A DNA stretch of 64,000 nucleotides from Nitrincola iocasae (GTDB taxonomy: Bacteria; Pseudomonadota; Gammaproteobacteria; Pseudomonadales; Balneatricaceae): NCBI RefSeq assembly GCF_008727795.1, contig NZ_CP044222.1, positions 1,798,001 to 1,862,000 on the forward strand, written 5' to 3'. Positions 17,577 to 25,688 of this stretch are shown here, one piece after another. Below the pieces are notes generated by a model. The model was given only the letters and a program-made list of their open reading frames with translations, was not told the DNA's origin and ran no database searches. Numbering within the stretch: position 1 is the stretch's first letter; each line of letters begins with the position of its first letter. Position numbers and translations under genes: made by a program.

Positions 17577-19256
17577 ATGACCAAGCATGACAGCGTAAAG
17601 CCCACTAATTTTATTCATCAGATTATTGAACAGGATCTGCAGAACAACCTTAATGATGGCAAAGTCATCACCCGTTTTCCGCCAGAACCGAACGGTTATC
17701 TGCATATAGGTCACGCCAAATCCATCTGCCTGAACTTTGGTACAGCATTAAAGTTTGGCGGGGAGTGTAATCTGCGCTTTGATGACACTAACCCGGAGAA
17801 GGAAAGTCAGGAGTATATCGACTCAATTATTGAGGATGTGCGCTGGCTGGGTTTTGAGTGGGCTGGCAAGATACGTTACACCTCGGATTATTTTCAGCAG
17901 TTGCATGACTGGGCGGTACACCTGATCAACGCAGGCAAAGCCTATGTGGATCACTTGAATGCAGAACAGATGCGTGAATACCGTGGTACATTGACTGAAC
18001 CCGGGCGTAATAGCCCCTATCGGGATCGTAGTGTCGAAGAAAACCTGGCACTATTTGCACAGATGAAATCCGGCGAGTTGCCTGAAGGCAGTTGTGTTTT
18101 ACGGGCTAAAATTGATATGGCGGCAGCCAATATCAATCTGCGTGATCCGGTGATCTACCGTATTCGTCATGCGCATCATCACCAGAGCGGTGATAGCTGG
18201 AAAATTTATCCTTCCTATGATTTTGCCCATGGACAGTCTGATGCGTTAGAAGGTGTAACCCATTCCATCTGTACGTTGGAGTTTGAAGATCATCGTCCAT
18301 TATATGACTGGTTGATTGCCAACCTGCCGGTGCCGGTGGTGCCTCGCCAGTATGAATTTGCCCGGTTGAATCTTAATTACACCATCACCAGTAAGCGCAA
18401 GCTGAAGCAACTGGTTGATGAGCAGCATGTCAGTGGCTGGGATGATCCGCGTATGCCAACAATTTCCGGTTTACGTCGTCGCGGTTATACACCGGTAGCT
18501 ATACGTAATTTCTGCGATATGATTGGTGTTACCCGTTCCAATGGCGTGGTGGATATGGCGATGCTGGAATCGGCCATTCGTGATGATCTGGATGCCAATG
18601 CCCCGCGTGCCATGTGTGTGACCCAGCCGTTAAAAGTCACCATCACCAACTTTCCGGAAGGAGACGAGGAGTGGTTTGAGTTACCGGCACACCCGAAAAA
18701 CGACACGATGGGTAGCCGCAAAGTCAGCTTTGGGCGTAATTTGCTCATTGAGCAGGAAGACTTTGAAGAGGTGGCACCGCGTAAATGGAAGCGCTTGGCC
18801 GCCGGCGAAGCGGTGCGCTTGCGCGGTGCTTACGTGATTCGTTGTGAAGAAGTGATTAAGGATGCCGCCGGGGAGGTGATTGAGCTTAAGTGCAGCTACG
18901 ATCCAGCGACCCGAGGTGCTAATCCTGAGGGTTACAAAGCTAATGGTGTGATTCATTGGGTGAATGCCGATAACTCGGTGGCTTGTGAGGTGCGTCTGTA
19001 TGATCGACTGTTTACAGAAGCCAACCCGGAAGCTGATAAAAACGCCTCATTCCTGGATTGCATCAACCCTGAGTCCCTGGTGGTGTTGACTGACTGTCGT
19101 GTTGAGCCTGGACTTGCCGAGGCAGTAGCCGAAACCAATTTACAGTTTGAGCGTTTGGGCTATTTCTGTGTCGATAAGGCCTCAACGTCCGAGCGCCTGA
19201 TGTTCAATCGCACTGTTACCTTGCGTGATTCCTGGGCTAAGATTCAGAAAGGCTGA
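17577..19256 (+). CDS. glnS: Glutaminyl-tRNA synthetase
   Basis: The protein has 559 residues, normal for bacterial GlnRS. The class I signature is PEPNGYLHIGHAKS near 38-51, and the second motif is ITSKRKL (KMSKS equivalent, near 270). CTLEFEDHRPLYDWL and WDDPRMPTISGLRRRGYTP are GlnRS-specific and argue against a GluRS. The two beta-barrel anticodon domains fill the C-terminal 200 residues. It charges tRNA-Gln directly. A TATAAT at 17507-17512 is a candidate -10 box. The stop shares one base with the ATG of the following lipoprotein gene. Confidence 0.97.
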   Translation: MTKHDSVKPTNFIHQIIEQDLQNNLNDGKVITRFPPEPNGYLHIGHAKSICLNFGTALKFGGECNLRFDDTNPEKESQEYIDSIIEDVRWLGFEWAGKIRYTSDYFQQLHDWAVHLINAGKAYVDHLNAEQMREYRGTLTEPGRNSPYRDRSVEENLALFAQMKSGELPEGSCVLRAKIDMAAANINLRDPVIYRIRHAHHHQSGDSWKIYPSYDFAHGQSDALEGVTHSICTLEFEDHRPLYDWLIANLPVPVVPRQYEFARLNLNYTITSKRKLKQLVDEQHVSGWDDPRMPTISGLRRRGYTPVAIRNFCDMIGVTRSNGVVDMAMLESAIRDDLDANAPRAMCVTQPLKVTITNFPEGDEEWFELPAHPKNDTMGSRKVSFGRNLLIEQEDFEEVAPRKWKRLAAGEAVRLRGAYVIRCEEVIKDAAGEVIELKCSYDPATRGANPEGYKANGVIHWVNADNSVACEVRLYDRLFTEANPEADKNASFLDCINPESLVVLTDCRVEPGLAEAVAETNLQFERLGYFCVDKASTSERLMFNRTVTLRDSWAKIQKG

Positions 19257-20242
19257 TGATCTGGCGACTGATTCTGCTTGCCGGTGTACTGCTGGGTTTG
19301 ATGGCTTGTGCAGAACTGGCGGTTAAGCCTGATCCGGTTGATTCCGGTGATTTAGATGATGCGCTTGTTGCTGATCAGATTGAGGCAAGTGCTGAGCCTG
19401 ATCCGTTCGATGCCGTGGTCAAGCAAGCCTATCCAGAGTTGCCGGATCGAATAGCAGTCGAGGCGTTGGCCGGGTTGCCGGATGATGTTAATGAAACATC
19501 GGGGCTGGCCTACCGTAACGGACATTTCTGGACTCATAATGATAGTGGCCAGGATGCCATGTTGTTTGAGTTGAACGTATCGGGTGAGCAAGTTAAGCGC
19601 CGAGTACATCCGCTTGAATCAGACAATCATGACTGGGAAGCTTTGGCTCAGGATGACGATTACCTCTATATCGCTGATTGCGGCAATAACTTTGGCGACC
19701 GGATTTGGATCCAGATCTATAAAGTGGCCTGGGACGAACTGGATGTTGCCCGGGATCGTGGTGTGGTGGCTTCGCAGCGACTTAATATCCGTTTAGCCGA
19801 TACTCAGCCAGAACGTAATCTTCGCGCACATGATAATGACTGTGAAGCGCTGACGGTGGTAGGTGATGAGCTCTGGTTGTTTACCAAAAACTGGCAGGAC
19901 AAGCACACCCGCTTGTATCGACTGGATAAGCAGGCGAAGGCTCAGCAGGTTATCAGTGACACCGAGTTTCCAGTTAGAGGCATGATTACCGGTGCAGATT
20001 ATAATCCGCAAACACAGCAACTGGCATTAATCGGTTATCGGTTGGGTTTTTTGAATTTATCCGCGTTTATCTGGTTGATACCGGTTGCTAACGATCTGCC
20101 AGACCGGACTCAGGCCAGCTACCATCAGATTCATCCGCTGGGACAGTGGGAGGCCGTCCTTTGGCATGAGGGCAATCTTGTTGTCACGCGTGAAACCAGT
20201 CAATTAGGTCGGGCACAGCTCGGCATTATCCGACTGCATTAA
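19256..20242 (+). CDS. Predicted lipoprotein, beta-propeller-like, unknown function
   Basis: The protein has 328 residues. The N-terminus has a hydrophobic stretch ending in LMAC (lipobox, Cys18), so it should be lipidated; residue 19 is Ala, compatible with outer-membrane sorting. The mature part has repeated short beta motifs: ETSGLAYRNGHFWTHNDSG, NHDWEALAQDDDYLYIADCG, DNDCEALTVVGDELWLFTKN. These recall propeller blades of phytase-like or esterase-like domains of unknown ligand. Its start overlaps the glnS stop (TGATG), so it is translationally coupled to glnS, an odd partner. I do not recognise a named family. Confidence 0.8.
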   Translation: MIWRLILLAGVLLGLMACAELAVKPDPVDSGDLDDALVADQIEASAEPDPFDAVVKQAYPELPDRIAVEALAGLPDDVNETSGLAYRNGHFWTHNDSGQDAMLFELNVSGEQVKRRVHPLESDNHDWEALAQDDDYLYIADCGNNFGDRIWIQIYKVAWDELDVARDRGVVASQRLNIRLADTQPERNLRAHDNDCEALTVVGDELWLFTKNWQDKHTRLYRLDKQAKAQQVISDTEFPVRGMITGADYNPQTQQLALIGYRLGFLNLSAFIWLIPVANDLPDRTQASYHQIHPLGQWEAVLWHEGNLVVTRETSQLGRAQLGIIRLH

Positions 20243-20324
20243 CATCGGGTTAACTTTTATCCTATATAATTCTGCTCTGACTGTGCCGCAGTCAGAGGAC
20301 ATTTCAAGATCAAGAGTGCATAGC

Positions 20325-21722
20325 ATGTTACAGATATACAATACCCTGACGCGATCCAAAATACCCTTTGAGCCATTACAGGCCGGAAAAATCGGCATGT
20401 ATGTGTGTGGTGTTACGGTTTACGATTATTGTCATATAGGTCATGCACGGGTAATGGTATCGTTTGACGTGATTACTCGTTATTTGCGCTGGTCTGGCTG
20501 GGAGGTCAACTATGTCCGTAATATCACCGATGTAGATGATAAAATCATGCGCCGGGCCGCTGAAAATGGCGAAACAGTTGAACATCTGACTCAGCGTATG
20601 ATTGCGGCGATGCATGAAGATGAGCAGGCTCTGTCGGTGTTGCGCCCGGACCATGAGCCGCGTGTCACTGCATATATGGACAATATCATTGCGTTTATCA
20701 CTGATCTGATCGACAGGGGCTTTGCCTACCGGGCTGACAACGGTGATGTGTATTACCGTGTCGAGAAATTTGACGGCTATGGCAAGCTCAGTGGCCAGCA
20801 GATCGAAGAGTTGCGCTCCGGAGCGCGTGTTGAAGTTGATGCGCTGAAAGAGAGCCCGTTGGATTTTGTGCTGTGGAAAGCGGCCAAAGCTGGCGAGATC
20901 AGTTGGCCCTCCGCCTGGGGTGACGGTCGTCCTGGCTGGCATATTGAATGTTCAGCCATGTCGCGTTGCTGCATAGGTACCACTCTGGATATTCATGGAG
21001 GCGGTCCGGATTTGCCGTTTCCACACCATGAAAATGAGATAGCTCAGTCTGAAGCGGCCAATGACTGTACCTATGCCAATTACTGGATGCATGCGGGTGC
21101 GGTCAGAGTTAATCAGGAAAAGATGTCCAAGTCGTTGAATAATTTTTTTACTATTCGTGATGTCTTGAAAGCCTATAACCCTGAAGTCGTGCGCTATTTT
21201 CTTACCAGCGCCCACTACCGCAGCTATATCGATTACTCGGAATCCAGTCTGACTGAGGCGCGCTCGGCCTTGGAGCGCTTCTACCAGGCATTGCAAGGCG
21301 TTGAGTTTGCTGTTGAACCCCAAGGCGTTAATCCGGCGTATCAGCAGCGCTTCTGTGAGGCAATGGATGATGATTTTAATACCCCCAAAGCGCTGGCGGT
21401 GTTATTCGAGCTGGTCAATGAGCTGAATAGTGCCAAGCGTGACAACTCGCCATTACTGCCACACCTGGCAGGGGAGCTTAAGCGCCTTGCGGGTGTGCTG
21501 GGGTTATTACAGCAGAGTCCGGACCAGTTCCTCAAGGGTGAAGATAAAGCCGGTGAAATCAGTGCAACTGAGATCGAAACCTTAATAGATGCACGTAAAC
21601 AGGCCAGGGACAACAAAGATTATGCTGGCGCTGACCGGATCAGGCAGCAGCTTCTGGATCAGGGTGTGGTATTGAAAGACAGTCGTGAAGGTACCAGCTG
21701 GTATCGTGACACGACCTCTTGA
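20325..21722 (+). CDS. cysS: Cysteinyl-tRNA synthetase
   Basis: The chosen start is ATG 20325 (MLQIYNTLTRSKIPFEP), giving 465 residues as usual for CysRS; an upstream GTG at 20283 adds an atypical tail. Motifs include MYVCGVTVYDYCHIGHARV with the zinc Cys and HIGH, WHIECSAM with the second zinc Cys, FPHHENEIAQSEA with the zinc His/Glu, and EKMSKSLNN (KMSKS). It charges tRNA-Cys in the cytoplasm. TATAAT at 20265-20270 is a likely -10 box. In Pseudomonas cysS is followed closely by folD; here about 32 kb separate them. Confidence 0.97.
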   Translation: MLQIYNTLTRSKIPFEPLQAGKIGMYVCGVTVYDYCHIGHARVMVSFDVITRYLRWSGWEVNYVRNITDVDDKIMRRAAENGETVEHLTQRMIAAMHEDEQALSVLRPDHEPRVTAYMDNIIAFITDLIDRGFAYRADNGDVYYRVEKFDGYGKLSGQQIEELRSGARVEVDALKESPLDFVLWKAAKAGEISWPSAWGDGRPGWHIECSAMSRCCIGTTLDIHGGGPDLPFPHHENEIAQSEAANDCTYANYWMHAGAVRVNQEKMSKSLNNFFTIRDVLKAYNPEVVRYFLTSAHYRSYIDYSESSLTEARSALERFYQALQGVEFAVEPQGVNPAYQQRFCEAMDDDFNTPKALAVLFELVNELNSAKRDNSPLLPHLAGELKRLAGVLGLLQQSPDQFLKGEDKAGEISATEIETLIDARKQARDNKDYAGADRIRQQLLDQGVVLKDSREGTSWYRDTTS

Positions 21723-21809
21723 GGTGTAGGCAGGGCATCTGAGCTTCTGGCTGAATCCCAGTAGTGATAGGGTTTAGGTCAACCGGTTTTGAGTAATTAG
21801 AGGGTTTTC

Positions 21810-23168
21810 ATGCACGAAGAAGCGCAGTTTTCATCAGCTGAAGAGCAGCTGGTTTATTTGCAGGCATTGATTGAGGCTGAAGATCATTCAGGACTTTATC
21901 ATGCCTTGGCCGATAAGGAATCTGCCGATCTTGCTCGTTGGCTGGAATCCTTTCCTGCCAACCAGCGCCATCAGATCTGGCTGGCCGTACCAGATAGTCA
22001 ACTCGGTGAAGTATTAGCCGAAGTGGCCGAGGATATCCGTACTGAGTATATGACCGATATGTCGGTAGCGGATGTCACCGAGATAGTTAAAGGACTGGAT
22101 GCGCAGGAAGTCGCCGAAGTCCTTGATGTGGTTGAAGACCATCTCAAGACGGAAGTGTATGAGTCACTGGACGAGATTATCCGTTCACAGGTTGAGGTGC
22201 TCCAGGCCTATGACGAAGATACCGTTGGTCGCTACATGGACCCGGAAACCGTTAATGTAAAGCAGGGGGTCAGCCTGGAAGCTGTGCAGCGTTTTGTGCG
22301 GATTCATAAGCTGCTGGATGATGAGTCACAGGAAATTATGGTGACTGACAAGGATAAGCATCTGTTGGGTACGATTACCCTGATTGATCTGGTAAAACAG
22401 AATCAGGATGCGTTGGTTGATGAGTTCATGTACAAGGCCTTTACCCTGAATGACAATATGAAAGTCAGTGAGGCTGCCTCAGTACTCAGAGCCAGAGAGC
22501 TTTATTTCGCACCGGTGACCAATGTTGAGGGCGTTTTGGTCGGGCAGTTGAATATTGCCGATATTATCGAAATTACCCAGGATGATTCCGACATGACTTT
22601 AAAGCACATGTCCGGTGTCAGTGATGAAGAAGAGCTATTTTCTCCCATTCTTCAGAGTGCAAAAAGTCGTGGTATCTGGCTGGGTATTAACCTGGCTACA
22701 GCGTTTCTTGCTGCGGCCGTTATTGGTCAGTTTGAGGCTGTACTGGAACAGGTAGTCGCCTTGGCCGTGTTGATGCCTGTTGTAGCCAGTATGGGCGGAA
22801 TTGCCGGAAGTCAGACGTTGACGGTGGTCATACGCGGTATGGCGCTGGGGCAAATAGCCGGTAATAACAGGGTCTGGCTATTCAATAAAGAGTTATGGGT
22901 AGGGTTGACCAATGGGGTTATCTGGGCCTTGGTCGTTGGTCTGATCTCTCACCTCTGGTTTGGTGATCCAAAGATCTCACTGGTGATTTCAATTGCGATA
23001 CTAGTCAATATGACGCTTGCCAATCTGGCCGGTATTGCTATTCCTTTGATGTTGAAAAAACTGAAAATCGATCCGGCTCTATCTGGCGCTGTGATTTTAA
23101 CAACGGTCACTGATGTTGCTGGCTTCCTATCCTTCCTGGGGTTGGCGACACTCATTATCTTGCATTGA
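21810..23168 (+). CDS. mgtE: Magnesium transporter MgtE
   Basis: The protein has 452 residues. A cytoplasmic N-domain of superhelical repeats (about 15-135, with LDAQEVAEVLDVVEDH) is followed by two CBS domains (about 140-260, with VGRYMDPETVNVKQGVSLE and VSEAASVLRARELYFAPV) and five transmembrane helices (about 285-450). The pore-lining block is LMPVVASMGGIAGSQT. It is a Mg2+-gated channel/transporter of the inner membrane. I looked for an M-box-like leader in the 87 bases upstream and saw none. It closes the left core block before the metal island. Confidence 0.95.
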   Translation: MHEEAQFSSAEEQLVYLQALIEAEDHSGLYHALADKESADLARWLESFPANQRHQIWLAVPDSQLGEVLAEVAEDIRTEYMTDMSVADVTEIVKGLDAQEVAEVLDVVEDHLKTEVYESLDEIIRSQVEVLQAYDEDTVGRYMDPETVNVKQGVSLEAVQRFVRIHKLLDDESQEIMVTDKDKHLLGTITLIDLVKQNQDALVDEFMYKAFTLNDNMKVSEAASVLRARELYFAPVTNVEGVLVGQLNIADIIEITQDDSDMTLKHMSGVSDEEELFSPILQSAKSRGIWLGINLATAFLAAAVIGQFEAVLEQVVALAVLMPVVASMGGIAGSQTLTVVIRGMALGQIAGNNRVWLFNKELWVGLTNGVIWALVVGLISHLWFGDPKISLVISIAILVNMTLANLAGIAIPLMLKKLKIDPALSGAVILTTVTDVAGFLSFLGLATLIILH

Positions 23169-23208
23169 GCTAAGCTGATGTTGACCTGATCGGCTGAAGC
23201 CTGATTGA

Positions 23209-23373
23209 TCAAATCAGCCACAAAATAGTGGAACCTAGCAGTACAATACCGGATAAACCCGCCCAAATTATCAGTGTATGTTGTCTTTGCTGGAGTAACT
23301 CAGTCAAACGTGTTTCCGGAGTCAGTAGGTCATCATCTGTGGTGCCCTGAGACCAGCGTTGTTGTGTTTTCAT
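23209..23373 (-). CDS. 54-residue single-helix membrane protein, unknown
   Basis: The frame runs from ATG 23373 to TGA at 23209. The N-terminal half is polar (MKTQQRWSQGTTDDD, then a Leu-rich amphipathic stretch), and residues about 34-54 form one hydrophobic helix (LIIWAGLSGIVLLGSTILWL) that ends the protein. AAGGAT lies about 10 bases upstream as a ribosome-binding site. It starts 18 bases after the stop of the sigma-like gene on the same strand, so the two are likely cotranscribed. The topology, a short cytoplasmic segment plus a membrane anchor, would suit a tether or antagonist for that protein; this is inference. No family recognised. Confidence 0.6.
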   Translation of the reverse strand: MKTQQRWSQGTTDDDLLTPETRLTELLQQRQHTLIIWAGLSGIVLLGSTILWLI

Positions 23374-23391
23374 TAGCTCTATCCTTATTGC

Positions 23392-23679
23392 TTAAATATA
23401 CAAAGGGGTAGTGGCAGACTCATGCCTTGGCATATGCACGCTTCGGCTAAGGCGCTGTCTTCTTCTGTATTGCCCCAACCGGTTTGCCATGGATAGCAGT
23501 TGAGCCATCGGATTGCCTACACACAGCTTCACCGGTGAGTTCCAGAGGTAAAACAACAGATCCTGAGTGATCTCATTAGCAAAGCTGGCTGATCCGAATA
23601 ACCCGGAAAGATAGGCATTCAACTCCTCATGATGCTGAGACAGGTACTCAGACAGGTCAGTGGCTTGTTCATCGATCAT
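23392..23679 (-). CDS. Short ECF sigma-like protein, region 2 only
   Basis: The protein has 95 residues. Residues about 8-75 resemble region 2 of FecI-type ECF sigma factors: LSQHHEELNAYLSGLFGS, then FANEITQDLLFYLW (region 2.1/2.2, core-binding), then NPMAQLLSMANRLGQYRRRQ (region 2.3/2.4). No region 4 follows: the tail is 20 residues and the next frame encodes an unrelated membrane peptide, so this is not a simple frameshift. GGGAGG lies 6 bases before the ATG, and a strong Fur-box-like site lies 44 bases upstream, so the gene looks expressed under iron control. It could be a vestige of a FecI-type regulator or a functional minimal sigma/anti-sigma-like modulator. Confidence 0.6.
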   Translation of the reverse strand: MIDEQATDLSEYLSQHHEELNAYLSGLFGSASFANEITQDLLFYLWNSPVKLCVGNPMAQLLSMANRLGQYRRRQRLSRSVHMPRHESATTPLYI

Positions 23680-23722
23680 CTCATCCTCCCGGACATTTCA
23701 GTTCAATATCCAATACATTAAT

Positions 23723-23741
23723 CATAATGATAACTATTATC
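23723..23741 (-). promoter_or_regulatory. Fur box upstream of the sigma-like gene
   Basis: On the minus strand GATAATAGTTATCATTATG matches the 19-bp Fur consensus at 15 positions by my count. It overlaps a possible promoter TTGATA - 17 bp - TAATGT reading toward 23679. Confidence 0.75.
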
Positions 23742-23851
23742 AATAGTATCTATAGATTTTTTTATACGTCATATCAAAGCACCTATAGCGCTCGTTTAGT
23801 TCATCCTGAATAAGAGCAATAAGGAAGATAAAAATGTCTTGTAATATCTAT

Positions 23852-23870
23852 GATAAGCGTTATCATTTGT
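23852..23870 (+). promoter_or_regulatory. Fur box upstream of bfd
   Basis: GATAAGCGTTATCATTTGT matches the Fur consensus at 12 of 19 positions, with the GATAA...TTATC symmetry intact. It ends 27 bases before the bfd ATG, where binding would block transcription. Iron-starvation induction of bfd is known in other bacteria. Confidence 0.65.
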
Positions 23871-23897
23871 ATTGAAATAGATTAGGGGGGCTGGCTG

Positions 23898-24101
23898 ATG
23901 TATATTTGTATCTGTAATGGTGTAACTGAACGCGATGTACGCCAGGCAATTGATGGTGGAGCGTCAAATATTCGTGATTTGAATCGTTCGCTTCAGGTGG
24001 GTAGTTGTTGTGGGAAGTGTGTCTGTCTGGCCCGCGACTTGCTGCGTACGCAGTCAAAATCCAATGCCAACTGCAGCTATGTAGATGCGACCGCCTGTTA
24101 G
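23898..24101 (+). CDS. bfd: Bacterioferritin-associated ferredoxin
   Basis: The protein has 67 residues. Four cysteines of the BFD [2Fe-2S] domain are present: C4 and C6 in MYICICNG, and the pair in SCCGKCVC. The motif VTERDVRQAIDGGASNIRDL is typical. Bfd docks on bacterioferritin and passes electrons to its haem so that stored iron is released. A Fur-box-like site precedes it. The two bacterioferritin genes are on the opposite strand 320 bases away and converge with it. Confidence 0.94.
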   Translation: MYICICNGVTERDVRQAIDGGASNIRDLNRSLQVGSCCGKCVCLARDLLRTQSKSNANCSYVDATAC

Positions 24102-24247
24102 TCTTCTTGCCTCATAATACTCATGAATGCTCATGGATGAGCGCTTATTTTTCTTCCTGCTTAATTTCCTTTCTGCCAAACCTTCTTTATTGATTAAATA
24201 GGCGTTGTTGAAACCAAAGCTAGACCTCGTTTGGTTTAGCGCTGGGC

Positions 24248-24282
24248 AAAAAAAACCGTAACACAGTTTACCTGTGTTACGG
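24248..24282 (-). terminator. Rho-independent terminator of the bacterioferritin operon
   Basis: CCGTAACACAG (24256-24266) pairs perfectly with CTGTGTTACGG (24272-24282) around a 5-base loop. On the minus strand the stem is followed by eight T residues. It lies about 140 bases past the bfr stop. The rest of the 318-base gap between bfd and bfr holds no gene I can support. Confidence 0.9.
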
Positions 24283-24419
24283 CCTAACGTGCTGAGAGCA
24301 CATGAACTGTAGTGCGGTTAAGCACGAGTTCAACCTGTCAATGAATCTTCATGTTAATGCAAAGCATTATCGTTTGCAATTGTTTTGAAGAAAAAAACAG
24401 AATTTTTTCAGATTCAGAT

Positions 24420-24887
24420 TCAGATTTGTGACTGCAAATAGTTTTGTAGCCCCAGTTTTTCTATTAGCCCCAACTGCTGCTCTAGCCAGTGTGCATGATC
24501 TTCTTCAGTATCCTTAAGCAGTGTCAGTAGCATGTCACGGCTTTGGTAATCCTGAGTGGTTTCGCACAGTGCGATAGCCGATTTGAGCTGACGGGTCACT
24601 TCATATTCCAGGTCCAGATCAAATTGCAGCATTTCAGGTACGGTAGAGCCTATGTTGGCAGGGCCGCGAGTTGACAGGTCAGGCTTGCCTCCCAGGAGAA
24701 GAATGCGGTCGATCAGCAGGCTGGCATGACCTTTTTCATCATCAAACTCGTGTGCAATGCGTTCGTGAAGTTTCGACAGTCCCCAGTCTTCGTACATCTT
24801 CGAGTGCACAAAGTACTGGTCCATAGCAGCGAGTTCGCCACCCATTAATTTGTTCAGGGCTACAATTACGTCAGGGTTGCCTATCAT
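24420..24887 (-). CDS. Bacterioferritin subunit, ferroxidase type without haem ligand
   Basis: The protein has 155 residues. Aligned by eye to E. coli Bfr, the ferroxidase ligands are E18, E51, H54, E94 and an ExxH pair at 128/131 (one-residue insertion), and Y25 is kept. Residue 52, where Bfr has the haem-binding methionine, is lysine (DDEKGHAS). The subunit should therefore oxidise and store iron but cannot bind haem between two copies of itself. It follows the haem-type subunit by 25 bases on the same strand, so the two probably form mixed 24-mers, as known for the two-subunit bacterioferritins of Neisseria. A strong terminator follows. Confidence 0.92.
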   Translation of the reverse strand: MIGNPDVIVALNKLMGGELAAMDQYFVHSKMYEDWGLSKLHERIAHEFDDEKGHASLLIDRILLLGGKPDLSTRGPANIGSTVPEMLQFDLDLEYEVTRQLKSAIALCETTQDYQSRDMLLTLLKDTEEDHAHWLEQQLGLIEKLGLQNYLQSQI

Positions 24888-24912
24888 AGTATTTCTCCAT
24901 TCGGTTTGCTGT

Positions 24913-25377
24913 TCAGGTCATGGACTGCAGGTAGTTTTCTATGCTGATACTGTTGATCAGTTGTAGCTGGGTTTCCAGCCAGTCCAGATAATCTTCTTCA
25001 TATTCCAGAATATCTTCAAGCAGTTCGCGGCTAACGTAGTCCTGTTCGGTTTCACAAACCGCTATGGCTGTTTTAAGCAGGATTAACTGATCTGATACAA
25101 AGCCCTGATCTGCTTTCAGCATCTCTGCAGGTGTCTCACCAATGCGCAGCCGATCAAGGTGTTGCAGGTTGGGGAGGCCTTCCAGAAGCAGTACGCGCTC
25201 GATGAGTTTGTCGGCTTGCTTCATGTCTTTGATGGATTTTTTATAGGCTTTTTCATTCAGTGCAGCAAAGCCCCAGTTGCCAAACATACGTGCGTGCAGA
25301 AAGAACTGGTTAATTGAGGTCAGCTCGTACGTAAGTACCTTGTTGAGCTGTTGTATTACGGATTTTTCACCTTTCAT
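24913..25377 (-). CDS. Bacterioferritin subunit, haem type with degenerate ferroxidase centre
   Basis: The protein has 154 residues. M52, the axial haem ligand, is kept (IKDMKQAD), and so is E18. The other ferroxidase positions are changed: E51 to D, H54 to Q, E94 to V and H130 to Y, with Y25 to F. The subunit therefore looks fit to bind haem and receive electrons from Bfd but not to oxidise iron. It is the first gene of the operon; the promoter region is shared with divergent hemP and contains a near-perfect Fur palindrome. Confidence 0.9.
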   Translation of the reverse strand: MKGEKSVIQQLNKVLTYELTSINQFFLHARMFGNWGFAALNEKAYKKSIKDMKQADKLIERVLLLEGLPNLQHLDRLRIGETPAEMLKADQGFVSDQLILLKTAIAVCETEQDYVSRELLEDILEYEEDYLDWLETQLQLINSISIENYLQSMT

Positions 25378-25437
25378 AATATCTGTCCGGTCAATTGTTT
25401 AATCGGGTAAATAATAGCACTTAATGACAAATCTGTG

Positions 25438-25477
25438 TTGACAAATGCACAAACCGTAACGATAATAATTATCGTTA
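25438..25477 (+). promoter_or_regulatory. hemP promoter with embedded Fur box
   Basis: TTGACA at 25438-25443, a 17-bp spacer, and GATAAT at 25461-25466 form a strong sigma-70 promoter. A perfect 21-bp palindrome with one central base (arms TAACGATAAT at 25457-25466 and ATTATCGTTA at 25468-25477) overlaps the -10 box and matches a Fur box. Iron-loaded Fur should block hemP; its effect on the divergent bacterioferritin operon is open. Confidence 0.85.
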
Positions 25478-25493
25478 GTGTTAAGGAGCTTAT

Positions 25494-25688
25494 ATGAAAA
25501 ATCAACCATCAGCACAGATGAATGCTGAACAGAAACAGGCTGCTCCACTCATTGGCAGTCAGGGACGTTCACAAAGAGTATCCAGTGAGGAATTACTTGC
25601 AGGAAATGGACGTCTTGAGATAGTTCATGACAATGAAGTCTATCGTTTGTCACGGACGAAAAATGGAAAGCTGATACTGACCAAGTAA
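25494..25688 (+). CDS. hemP: Haemin uptake protein HemP
   Basis: The protein has 64 residues. The conserved C-terminal half reads RVSSEELLAGNGRLEIVHD then YRLSRTKNGKLILTK, the HemP/HmuP family signature. AAGGAG lies 7 bases upstream of the ATG. HemP/HmuP is a small cytoplasmic protein of haem-uptake loci, reported in rhizobia and Burkholderia as an activator needed for expression of the haem receptor. It is the first gene of the haem locus under the Fur promoter. The N-terminal 25 residues are Gln/Ala-rich and probably disordered. Confidence 0.9.
   Translation: MKNQPSAQMNAEQKQAAPLIGSQGRSQRVSSEELLAGNGRLEIVHDNEVYRLSRTKNGKLILTK

Noticed and set aside
21723..21809. Mg2+ riboswitch before mgtE
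   Set aside because: The gap is only 87 bases and I see no M-box-like conserved elements.
23209..23679. Sigma-like gene as a frameshifted full ECF sigma factor
   Set aside because: The 54-residue frame that follows encodes a membrane helix, not region 4, and no other frame in 23209-23392 resembles it.
23863..24057. Minus-strand open frame opposite bfd
   Set aside because: It is a shadow of bfd with no ribosome-binding site or family match.
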